From Chitinophaga pinensis (GTDB lineage Bacteria; Bacteroidota; Bacteroidia; Chitinophagales; Chitinophagaceae), in contig CAMCBE010000039.1 in assembly GCA_945872805.1 (NCBI GenBank), positions 1-10,452 of the forward strand: a stretch of DNA of 10,452 nt. Reading direction: 5' to 3'. This document shows, piece by piece, positions 1-6,256 of this stretch (within the stretch, counting starts at the first letter, position 1; every line of letters starts with the position of its first letter). Both the position numbers and the translations under genes were made by a program. Under the pieces are notes generated by a model. It did not search any database and was not told the DNA's origin. It worked only from the letters and a program-made list of their open reading frames with translations.

Positions 1-297
1 TTGAAGCATTTTTATGATTATACTGTCATCTGTATTAAAGGAGAGTGCAATAACTTCACTTACTATACCCAACTTCTTTATAGCGTCAGTTGCTTCAATA
101 CCATTTACTACCGGCAGACCAATATCAATAATAGCTAAATCAGGTTTTAACCTCCTCGTTTTTTCTATCACCTCCTCCCCATTTTTAGCTTCCCCTACTA
201 CTTTATATCCATTTTCAGATTCCAATGCAGCAACCATCCCCTCTCTATAAAAAGTAAGTTCGTCAGCAACAATTATCGATATCTTTTCTCTATGCAT
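1..297 (-). CDS. Response regulator, receiver domain (NarL/LuxR type), 3' part beyond window
   Basis: Reading the minus strand from the ATG at 297-295 gives 99 residues, open to the left edge, that form most of a CheY-like receiver domain. Visible landmarks are the acidic pair D12-E13 in VADELTFYREGM, the phospho-acceptor D58 in AIIDIGLP, the NGIEAT turn after it (65-70), and S86 in IALSF at the switch Ser/Thr position. The DxxxxYREGM start and the NGIE turn are typical of NarL/FixJ regulators, so a C-terminal LuxR-type helix-turn-helix is expected outside the window; this is inference, since it cannot be seen. The usual second acidic residue and following His/Pro of this family (DDHPLFREG) are replaced here by DELTFYREG. 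No partner kinase is visible. The target genes cannot be told from the sequence. Confidence 0.88.
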   Translation of the reverse strand, partial: MHREKISIIVADELTFYREGMVAALESENGYKVVGEAKNGEEVIEKTRRLKPDLAIIDIGLPVVNGIEATDAIKKLGIVSEVIALSFNTDDSIIIKMLQ

Positions 298-688
298 ATT
301 TATTTATTGGTAGTATAAAATATCAGTTAAATAGATTGAATTCATAAAAAAAAGTTCAACTAATCTACTGTATAAAGATGAAATTCCCAATAGAACTTTA
401 AGCCAGTTTAAGTCTTAAAAATAAATGAAATTAAGAGCCCTTCTAGAAAGAAGAGATAAACAAATTAATCCGTATACAGTTGAAATATTTCATGACAATC
501 ATGATTTACAGGACTTTTACGATGAATTCCAAGAGAATAAGCATATATCATTTAAGATAATGTTTGAGGTTGCACACAGATAAGTAAACAGTACAAAATA
601 GTTCATACATGCAGCAAAGGTTATTGGGGATTCAGAAAATTTCAATTTGCAACCCCTGATTATTGCAATTATTTATTAACTTTCATTC
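298..688. other. Long intergenic region, mostly without recognisable features
   Basis: This is the only gap over 300 bases. It separates the minus-strand response regulator from the plus-strand isomerase, so it should hold both divergent promoters. I could not place either: no clean TAnnTTTG box with a TTTG about 20 bases upstream was found on either strand. A 52-codon ORF (425-583) is the only coding candidate. A weak inverted repeat, AAAGTTC at 351-357 and GAACTTT at 393-399, has a 35-base loop and is probably chance in such AT-rich sequence. No tRNA-like or riboswitch-like structure was recognised. Confidence 0.5.
425..583 (+). CDS. Doubtful small ORF, 52 aa, no recognised family
   Basis: An ATG at 425 opens a 52-codon frame ending at TAA 581-583. 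The predicted peptide starts MKLRALLERR and ends FKIMFEVAHR; it is soluble, with mixed charge, and has no signal peptide or membrane segment. A stop (TAA, 422-424) lies directly before the ATG, so it is not the tail of a longer open frame. After the stop the same frame holds a further TAG and then stays open to about 680, which would fit a decayed gene as well as chance. I do not recognise a family. It may be a small real gene, a remnant, or a random ORF. Confidence 0.25.
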   Translation: MKLRALLERRDKQINPYTVEIFHDNHDLQDFYDEFQENKHISFKIMFEVAHR

Positions 689-1585
689 ATGACAAATCCT
701 TCGCGCAGAAGCGCCATCAAAAACATCATGTTGGGTTCAGTTGCAGCAGGTGGAATTACTACGAGCGGAATGGCTTCCATTTTACCTCAGGAACAACTTA
801 ATCAAAAAAATAATACTCCATTGAAAGGAAATATAAACCATGCTGTTTGTAGATGGTGTTATTCAGATATACCATTAGATCAATTATGTAAAAATGCAAA
901 AGAAATAGGAATTAAAGGCATTGATCTTGTAGGCCCTAAAGATTGGGAGACCCTTAAAAAATATGACCTCTATTCATCCATGTGCAATGGAGCTGAACTC
1001 AATCTAGTTGATGGTTTCAACGATCCTGCGTTTCATCAGAAACTAATCAAAAACTACACCGAAATGATTCCATTGGTGGCTAAAGCAGGATACAAAAATC
1101 TTATCTGCTTTTCTGGAAGTCGTCGAGGGAAAGATGATGAAACAGGATTGAAAAATTGCACTGAGGGATTAAAAAAGCTGATTGGAGTAGCGGAAAAAAA
1201 TAATGTTACCCTAGTTATGGAGTTACTTAATTCTAAGATTGACCATGAAGACTACCAGTGTGATAAATCAAACTGGGGCGTTGAGCTGTGTAAACGCATT
1301 GGATCCGAAAACTTCAAACTGCTCTACGACATTTACCATATGCAAATTGATGAAGGGGATGTAATCAGAACCATTAATGAACATCATCACTATTTTGCGC
1401 ATTATCATACTGGCGGGGTTCCAGGAAGAAATGAAATCAATGAAACACAGGAACTTAATTACCCTGCTATTATGAAAGCCATCGTAAAGACTGGATTTAA
1501 AGGATTTGTTGCGCAAGAATTTATCCCAACCTGGCCTGATCCAATCGCTGCGCTCAAACAAGGTGTTGAGATTTGCGACGTGTAA
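689..1585 (+). CDS. Hydroxypyruvate isomerase-like TIM-barrel protein with Tat signal
   Basis: The 298-residue product begins with a twin-arginine signal: S5-R6-R7-S-A-I-K, then a small, weakly hydrophobic stretch to about residue 29, so export of a folded protein is predicted. The rest (about 50-298) is a xylose isomerase-like TIM barrel of the Hyi/hydroxypyruvate isomerase group. Likely metal and catalytic residues are E178 in VMELLNSK, D214 and H217 in LLYDIYHMQ, H240 in AHYHTGG and E277 in AQEFIP. Hyi interconverts hydroxypyruvate and tartronate semialdehyde, but exported Bacteroidota relatives are not well characterised and the substrate may be another small sugar or keto acid. The start is supported because the Tat motif lies right at the N-terminus. 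It stands alone, 75 bases before the next co-directional gene. Confidence 0.85.
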   Translation: MTNPSRRSAIKNIMLGSVAAGGITTSGMASILPQEQLNQKNNTPLKGNINHAVCRWCYSDIPLDQLCKNAKEIGIKGIDLVGPKDWETLKKYDLYSSMCNGAELNLVDGFNDPAFHQKLIKNYTEMIPLVAKAGYKNLICFSGSRRGKDDETGLKNCTEGLKKLIGVAEKNNVTLVMELLNSKIDHEDYQCDKSNWGVELCKRIGSENFKLLYDIYHMQIDEGDVIRTINEHHHYFAHYHTGGVPGRNEINETQELNYPAIMKAIVKTGFKGFVAQEFIPTWPDPIAALKQGVEICDV

Positions 1586-1612
1586 TAATATAATCCAAAT
1601 TGGTATTTCCTA

Positions 1613-1672
1613 GCTTTTTAGCACTGAGTCATATTGACTCTGTTTTAGTACCTTCGTGGCATGCTAAAAAGC
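1613..1672. repeat. Nested inverted repeat over the start of the phosphatase gene
   Basis: An 11-base perfect inverted repeat has arms GCTTTTTAGCA (1613-1623) and TGCTAAAAAGC (1662-1672). The right arm takes in the TG of the ATG at 1661 and the first codons. Inside its 38-base loop lies a second perfect dyad, GAGTCA-TAT-TGACTC (1626-1640). In a transcript reading through from the upstream gene, the outer stem would pair the start codon region. The inner dyad could alternatively be a protein binding site. Pairing is seen in the sequence; any function is inferred. Confidence 0.45.
1649..1656 (+). promoter_or_regulatory. Candidate -7 box (TAccTTCG) for the phosphatase-thiL unit
   Basis: TACCTTCG differs by one base from the Bacteroidota -7 consensus TAnnTTTG and ends 4 bases before the ATG at 1661. 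If used, transcription would start at or very near the start codon, giving a leaderless or nearly leaderless message. No TTTG sits at the expected distance upstream, so support rests on the -7 box alone. Confidence 0.35.
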
Positions 1673-2437
1673 ACACTCATAAAAGCTGCTGAAGCAGCTG
1701 GAAAATTAATTCAAGAAAGAATTAACGGAAAGTTTTCTATAGAATTTAAAGAAGGTCCAAATAACCTCGTCACCGAGGTTGATAAGGCATCTGAAGCCCT
1801 TATCATGGATATCATTCGCAAAGATTTCCCTAATCACTATATACTTAGTGAGGAAATTGGGGAAGTCAAAATGGACTCCTCCTACAAATGGATTATTGAC
1901 CCGATTGATGGTACAATTAATTTTGCCAACGGCATACCACTCTGTTGCGTTAGCATTGGGGTAGAAAAAGATGGGGTGATGATTATGGGAGCCGTTAATA
2001 ACCCCATGCTGAATGAATTTTTCTTGACTGAAAAAAGTCAGGGAGCCTTTTTAAACGGACATCGAATTCAAGTTAGTGAACAAAAACAGGTAAAACATTC
2101 CTGCCTAGTTACTGGATTCCCTTACACATACCTCGATGTTCCCAACGGACCGCTCGACGTGTTTAGTCGATTAATTCGAGAAGGTGTCCCCGTGCGCAGA
2201 CTAGGTTCTGCTGCTATTGACCTTTGTTGGGTTGCTGCTGGGCGGTTTGATGGATTTTATGAACACAAACTCAATGCTTGGGATAGTGCAGCAGGATTTT
2301 TAATGGTTCAAGAAGCTGGAGGAATCGTTACAGATTTTAAAGGCCATGAATACTCACCTTATCAACCCCATATTGTTGCAACAAACGGAAAGATCCACGA
2401 TGAATTACTTCGCTGGATTTCAAATACACATCAATAA
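1661..2437 (+). CDS. Inositol monophosphatase family protein (SuhB-like)
   Basis: The product is a 258-residue Mg-dependent sugar phosphatase of the IMPase fold, close to the usual 250-270 residues. Metal-site motifs are all present: D41 in VTEVDKAS, E64-E65 in LSEEIGE, WIIDPIDGTINF (77-88, with D80 and D83), and WDSAAGFLMVQEAGG (207-221, with D208). The stretch RRLGSAAIDLCWVAAGRFDG (179-198) is the substrate-side signature of bacterial IMPases. The family hydrolyses inositol phosphates and, in some members, other phosphomonoesters such as fructose 1,6-bisphosphate or PAP; the exact substrate cannot be read from sequence. The protein is cytosolic, without a signal peptide. thiL follows after 6 bases, so the two are very likely co-transcribed. 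The start lies inside a nested inverted repeat (1613-1672). Confidence 0.93.
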   Translation: MLKSTLIKAAEAAGKLIQERINGKFSIEFKEGPNNLVTEVDKASEALIMDIIRKDFPNHYILSEEIGEVKMDSSYKWIIDPIDGTINFANGIPLCCVSIGVEKDGVMIMGAVNNPMLNEFFLTEKSQGAFLNGHRIQVSEQKQVKHSCLVTGFPYTYLDVPNGPLDVFSRLIREGVPVRRLGSAAIDLCWVAAGRFDGFYEHKLNAWDSAAGFLMVQEAGGIVTDFKGHEYSPYQPHIVATNGKIHDELLRWISNTHQ

Positions 2438-2443
2438 AATACC

Positions 2444-3475
2444 ATGTCAAGAACTGAAATAAAAGATTACGGTGAATTTGGTTTAATTCATCACCTCACA
2501 AAAAACATTGAACTGCAAAATGCTTCTTCCATTTTAGGCGTTGGAGATGATGCTGCAGTAATTGATCACTTTGGTAAACAAACTGTGATCACAACCGATA
2601 TGCTTATTGAAGGTGTTCACTTCGATCTATCCTATACACCTTTAAAACATTTAGGATATAAATCGGTCGTTGTTAACCTAAGTGATATCTATGCAATGAA
2701 TGCAACTCCTACTCAGTTGTTACTCAGCATAGGAATCAGTAGCCGATTCAGTGTTGAAGCCATTGAAGAATTTTATGAAGGTGTTTATGCAGCCTGTGAA
2801 GAACATGGTGTTGATTTAATAGGAGGTGATACCTCTTCATCTCAAAAAGGTTTCATTATTTCTATAACTGCGATAGGAGAGGCAACTCCAGAACAAATCG
2901 TAAAAAGGTCAAATGCACAAAAAGGTGACTTGATATGTTGTTCAGGAGATTTGGGAGCCGCCTATATTGGTTTGCTATTTTTAGAAAGAGAAAAGAAAAT
3001 TTATATAGAAAGTCCAGGGGTTCAACCAGATTTAGAAAATGAAGCGTATGTAATTGGTCGTTTGCTAAAACCTACTGCACGAAAAGATATTCATGAGTTA
3101 CTCGAAGAAAAGAAAGTAATCCCAACGTCCATGATGGATATTAGTGATGGACTGAGTTCTGAACTATTACACATTTGCGAATCAAGTGGTGTAGGCTGTG
3201 TTATCTATGAAGACAAACTACCTATTTCAGAAGATTCGCGGAATGCTGCTTATAAGTTTGAAATTGATCCCACTGCCTGTGCATTAAGTGGTGGTGAAGA
3301 CTATGAACTTTTATTTACCATCAAGCAAGATGACTATGAAAAGCTTACTCTTATCGAAAAGATAAGTGTAATTGGATACATCACAGAAGCAGAAGAAGGA
3401 GCAAAAATTAAAACAAAAGGTGGCAATACCTATAATATTACCGCTCAAGGATGGAATGCATTTAAAGAAGGATAA
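2444..3475 (+). CDS. thiL: Thiamine-monophosphate kinase
   Basis: ThiL phosphorylates thiamine monophosphate with ATP to thiamine diphosphate, the last step of cofactor synthesis, in the cytosol. The 343-residue product has the full set of ThiL/PurM-superfamily motifs: GVGDDAAV (32-39), TTDMLIEGVHF (50-60), NLSDIYAMNA (78-87), GGDTSSS (127-133), SGDLGAAY (167-174), MDISDGLSSE (231-240) and ALSGGEDYELLF (280-291). Aspartates D35/D36, D52, D81 and D129 are the expected Mg/ATP ligands. It has an N-terminal ATP-binding half and a C-terminal half, as is normal, and the length is within the usual 310-350. It follows the phosphatase gene by 6 bases, so translation may be coupled. No other thi gene is in the window. 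It ends 19 bases from the convergent serine hydrolase gene, with no visible terminator. Confidence 0.97.
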   Translation: MSRTEIKDYGEFGLIHHLTKNIELQNASSILGVGDDAAVIDHFGKQTVITTDMLIEGVHFDLSYTPLKHLGYKSVVVNLSDIYAMNATPTQLLLSIGISSRFSVEAIEEFYEGVYAACEEHGVDLIGGDTSSSQKGFIISITAIGEATPEQIVKRSNAQKGDLICCSGDLGAAYIGLLFLEREKKIYIESPGVQPDLENEAYVIGRLLKPTARKDIHELLEEKKVIPTSMMDISDGLSSELLHICESSGVGCVIYEDKLPISEDSRNAAYKFEIDPTACALSGGEDYELLFTIKQDDYEKLTLIEKISVIGYITEAEEGAKIKTKGGNTYNITAQGWNAFKEG

Positions 3476-3494
3476 AACAAGAAAGTTTTGAGAT

Positions 3495-4718
3495 TTATTT
3501 TTTTACTGCACTTAGTAATTTAGAAATAAATCCATCCATAGCACTTCCTTCAATCCAACGAACAACGGCAATCAATTCATTTTTCCGATCAACATAGATC
3601 ATATTTGTTCCATTGCCGAGATGAACAAATACATCCTCAGGTGCTGATGGCAATAATTTTTTCTCAGTGTTGAGGAAATAATTCATGAAACCATATTCAT
3701 GATTGGCACTCGTAGGAGTAGTAGAATACTGTATCCACTTCTCAGAAATTAATTGTTTGCCATTCCAGTTCCCTTTGTGAAATGTTAATAGACCAAAACG
3801 TGCCATGTCCAGTGCATTGATAAACATACCACCTCCATAATGGCCACCACCACTCACAGATTGTATTAGATTTCCATCCAAAACTATCCACGAATTTCTA
3901 TAGCCTGCCCAATGCCATGTATTGCTTGCGCCTATGGGTTGCATAATTCTTTCTCTCATCACTTCAGGAAGTGATTTATGCCAAAGCAGTGTAGCAGCCA
4001 ATGCTAGAGCATTTACTCGTGTATCATTATACTTCCATACACTTCCGGGTTCATTACGCTTTCTAGTTAACCATTCACTGGTATTATCGCCCGGTCTATC
4101 GGCCCAATCAGGCTTCCCCCATAACGTACCTTCAAAATCACTCGTTTGCCTCAGTAAATGTTCCCAAGTGATTTTTCGATTATGAGTAGTATTAAAAGGT
4201 TCAATAAAAAAATCTTTCCCCAAATCATCTGCTTTTCTAGCTAAAGCATTATCATAAAGTTCAATAGGAGGTAGATAAATATACACAGGGTCTTGAATAC
4301 TTTTTATAAGGCCTTGATCGACTGCTAAACCAATTGTTGTAGAAAGGAAACTTTTTGTAACACTATGAGTTTGCTCAACTTTTTCAACATCACCCCATGT
4401 TGCAATAATATATCCCTTATATATAATAATTCCAGTCTCTTGTCCACGAGTTGAAAATGGTCCTATCGCATCACTGAATGGCTCTTTCCCAAAATTTAAT
4501 ACCTGGGCAGAGTCTTGATTCCTAGGCATTTTACTCTCATTCTTAATAGCAAAATTTATGGATGTTTGAAGAGCTGATGAATCAATTCCAAATTCACTAG
4601 GACACCTACGTTCCCATTTTTCTGCACTAGGAAAATAATGATCGAGTTGTTTTTTTTGTGCGCTTGCATCAATTAAAGATATAAATACAAAAAAAATAGA
4701 TAAAATATAGTTCACCAT
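3495..4718 (-). CDS. Exported beta-lactamase-family serine hydrolase
   Basis: The 407-residue product has an N-terminal signal peptide (hydrophobic residues 4-15, probable cleavage after ASA at 18-20), so it is exported to the periplasm. The mature part is a class C beta-lactamase/6-aminohexanoate-dimer hydrolase-type domain. The nucleophile motif is S119-V-T-K122. The second motif is in KYNDTR, with Y230 as the likely general base; it reads Y-N-D rather than the Y-x-N of true class C beta-lactamases. HLGNG (366-370) occupies the position of the KTG/HxG third motif. These features favour an esterase, amidase or peptidase over an antibiotic-destroying enzyme, but the substrate is unknown. It lies 50 bases downstream of the omega-amidase gene on the same strand and may be the last gene of a recX-led transcript. 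Confidence 0.88.
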   Translation of the reverse strand: MVNYILSIFFVFISLIDASAQKKQLDHYFPSAEKWERRCPSEFGIDSSALQTSINFAIKNESKMPRNQDSAQVLNFGKEPFSDAIGPFSTRGQETGIIIYKGYIIATWGDVEKVEQTHSVTKSFLSTTIGLAVDQGLIKSIQDPVYIYLPPIELYDNALARKADDLGKDFFIEPFNTTHNRKITWEHLLRQTSDFEGTLWGKPDWADRPGDNTSEWLTRKRNEPGSVWKYNDTRVNALALAATLLWHKSLPEVMRERIMQPIGASNTWHWAGYRNSWIVLDGNLIQSVSGGGHYGGGMFINALDMARFGLLTFHKGNWNGKQLISEKWIQYSTTPTSANHEYGFMNYFLNTEKKLLPSAPEDVFVHLGNGTNMIYVDRKNELIAVVRWIEGSAMDGFISKLLSAVKK

Positions 4719-4768
4719 AAAATAATGTTAGATAATTATCAGATTTTAAATTGATGGAAATAAATATG

Positions 4769-5575
4769 CTAATCCGTAATTAAAAAATGATCACCATCTA
4801 ACCAAAAGGGGAATTTTTCTCTCACGGTATTCAATTTTATTTTATCGATAATGATTGTCTGAATATGCTCATCATCAGCTTTATGGTATATTATTTCTCC
4901 TAAAGGATCTATTACCATTGAATCGCCACTATGCTTTATACCATGTATATCAATACCAACGCGGTTTACACCCACTACATAACACTGGTTTTCTATAGCT
5001 CTAGCGTGCAATAGCGTTTTCCAAGCAGTACTTCGAACTTCAGGCCAATTCGCTACATAAATTAACAGATCAAATTCTGGAGCTGGATCTTGATCAGGAT
5101 TAGATTGAATTACCTGTCTTGTCCAAACAGGAAATCTAAGATCATAACAGATACACAAATTAACTTTCCAGCCACCAACTGATGCAATGAGTCGTTTTGT
5201 GCCGGGTGTATAATGTTCATGTTCACCAGAAAGGGAAAAGCAATGTCGCTTGTCATAAAATCCCAATTCGCCATTTGGCAACATCCATATCAGTCTATTA
5301 TAATATTTCTGATCTTCTTCTATAATCAAACTTCCAACAAGAATAATTGATTTAGTCTTTGCCAATCTCCTCATCCACGCTACTGTTTCACCATCCATTT
5401 TTTCAGCCAACAATGACGGATTCATACTAAACCCAGTAGTAAACATCTCAGGTAAAACAACAATGTTAGTTTTGCCCTTAATGCTAAGAATTTTCTCTTC
5501 AAGCATATTTCTATTTGCCTGCTTATCTTCCCAATGAAGGTTAGTTTGAATGGTTGTGATTGAAAGAAATTGCAT
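4769..5575 (-). CDS. yafV: Omega-amidase, YafV-type nitrilase-superfamily hydrolase
   Basis: The 268-residue product is a carbon-nitrogen hydrolase with the Glu-Lys-Cys triad visible: E43 in LPEMFTTGFS, K109 in YDKRHCFS and C143 in CICYDLRFPVW. Further matches to E. coli YafV as I know it are YVANWPEVRS (173-182), LLHARAIENQCYV (188-200), GDSMVIDPLGEII (217-229) and the C-terminal REKFPFW. Omega-amidases hydrolyse alpha-ketoglutaramate or alpha-ketosuccinamate, made by glutamine transamination for example in methionine salvage, to the 2-oxo acid and ammonia. It is cytosolic, with no signal peptide. A PDQDPAPEF insert (160-168) is longer than the same loop in E. coli YafV. The gene starts 23 bases after recX on the same strand and probably shares its transcript; the pairing has no evident functional logic. 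Confidence 0.93.
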   Translation of the reverse strand: MQFLSITTIQTNLHWEDKQANRNMLEEKILSIKGKTNIVVLPEMFTTGFSMNPSLLAEKMDGETVAWMRRLAKTKSIILVGSLIIEEDQKYYNRLIWMLPNGELGFYDKRHCFSLSGEHEHYTPGTKRLIASVGGWKVNLCICYDLRFPVWTRQVIQSNPDQDPAPEFDLLIYVANWPEVRSTAWKTLLHARAIENQCYVVGVNRVGIDIHGIKHSGDSMVIDPLGEIIYHKADDEHIQTIIIDKIKLNTVREKFPFWLDGDHFLITD

Positions 5576-5598
5576 AATGTAAAAATAGACTTTAGTAG

Positions 5599-6114
5599 TT
5601 AGACAGATTGACTATTGAGTTCATCTAGAAATTTATTAATGAGTTTAACAATCAGATCTTGCTCAAATCCTCGTTGATATAAATATGCCTGGGTTTTCGA
5701 TTTTTTAACAAACATACTATCTGTTTCAGGCTTTATGGCGAACCACTTTTTCTCTATAATCTTCAGCATGGTTTTTTCATATTCCGCCAGATCAATCGCA
5801 TCACGGAGCGCTAAACGGATGTTGTATCCCGAAACTTGCTTCTTCTTAAGTTCCTGCTCAATTTTTTTTCTTCCCCATTGTTTTATCCTGAATTTACCAC
5901 CTACAAAGGCCATTGCAAATCGTTCTTCATTCAAAAAGCCCTCTTCAATCAATTTGGAAGCAATTTCACCTATTTCAGTCCACCCAATCCCATAACTATG
6001 CAGTTTCATCTTTACTTCTTGATGCGTTCGTTCCTGAAAAGCACAAAAATGCCGAATCTTTACATAGGCCTGTTCGGGGGTTAGGGTTCGATATCGTTTG
6101 TTCATTTCCTCCAT
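5599..6114 (-). CDS. recX: Regulatory protein RecX
   Basis: The 171-residue product is a RecX-family protein, which binds RecA filaments and limits their activity during recombination and SOS. Visible RecX features are the repeated three-helix units: AYVKIRHFCAFQERTHQEVK (16-35), the characteristic LIEEGFLNEERFAMAFV (55-71), WGRKKIEQELKKKQV (80-94), and a C-terminal KTQAYLYQRGFEQDLI (140-155). The protein is basic and lysine/glutamate-rich, and its length is within the 150-270 range of the family. The first ATG (6114) gives MEEMNKR; the ATG three codons later (6105) is an equally possible start. recA is not in the window. It is the first gene of a minus-strand cluster and diverges from dnaN, which places two DNA-metabolism genes back to back. 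Confidence 0.92.
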   Translation of the reverse strand: MEEMNKRYRTLTPEQAYVKIRHFCAFQERTHQEVKMKLHSYGIGWTEIGEIASKLIEEGFLNEERFAMAFVGGKFRIKQWGRKKIEQELKKKQVSGYNIRLALRDAIDLAEYEKTMLKIIEKKWFAIKPETDSMFVKKSKTQAYLYQRGFEQDLIVKLINKFLDELNSQSV

Positions 6115-6125
6115 CTAGGGCAAAT

Positions 6126-6140
6126 TACAGATTTACTGTA
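6126..6140. promoter_or_regulatory. Dyad TACAG-N5-CTGTA upstream of recX
   Basis: A perfect 5-5-5 inverted repeat, TACAG ATTTA CTGTA, lies 11 bases upstream of the recX start codon. On the minus strand it overlaps TAaaTCTG, a one-mismatch -7 box preceded by a TTG 22 bases upstream, so a bound protein could block recX transcription. A role as an SOS-type operator is conjecture: I know of no established LexA box of this form, and the half-site order is opposite to the E. coli CTGT-N8-ACAG. Confidence 0.3.
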
Positions 6141-6174
6141 GTGGATGTTTCAGTTTTCAACATAAAAGAGTGGT

Positions 6175-6188
6175 ATTTTACCTAAAAT
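6175..6188. promoter_or_regulatory. Dyad ATTTTA-CC-TAAAAT between recX and dnaN
   Basis: A perfect 6-2-6 inverted repeat sits near the middle of the 142-base divergent gap, about 38 bases upstream of the candidate dnaN -7 box. It could be an operator or activator site shared by both genes. It is entirely A/T in its arms, so chance is a real alternative in this sequence. Confidence 0.25.
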
Positions 6189-6226
6189 GTCAAAAAAATC
6201 AATCCTAAAAATCGGCTGCATGCGTT

Positions 6227-6234
6227 TATATTTG
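6227..6234 (+). promoter_or_regulatory. Candidate -7 box (TATATTTG) for dnaN
   Basis: TATATTTG is a perfect match to the Bacteroidota TAnnTTTG -7 consensus and ends 22 bases before the dnaN ATG, which would leave a short leader of roughly 15 bases. I see no clear TTTG at the -33 position, so the assignment is moderate. It would drive the dnaN-desaturase-kdsB unit. Confidence 0.45.
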
Positions 6235-6256
6235 CTAACATACAAATAGTATTCTT

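Noticed and set aside
14..250. 78-codon plus-strand ORF at the left edge
   Set aside because: It is antisense to the clear response regulator receiver domain; its protein has no recognisable motif.
351..399. Inverted repeat AAAGTTC / GAACTTT
   Set aside because: Seven-base A/T-rich arms with a 35-base loop and no T-run or nearby box; likely chance.
1268..1561. 97-codon minus-strand ORF
   Set aside because: It is antisense to the catalytic half of the isomerase gene, with no domain or start signal.
3922..4185. 87-codon plus-strand ORF
   Set aside because: It is antisense to the serine hydrolase gene across its second motif region, and has no recognisable domain.
5735..6185. Three overlapping plus-strand ORFs of 82-90 codons
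   Set aside because: They lie opposite recX, whose family motifs are unmistakable, and look like random hydrophobic translations of its antisense strand.
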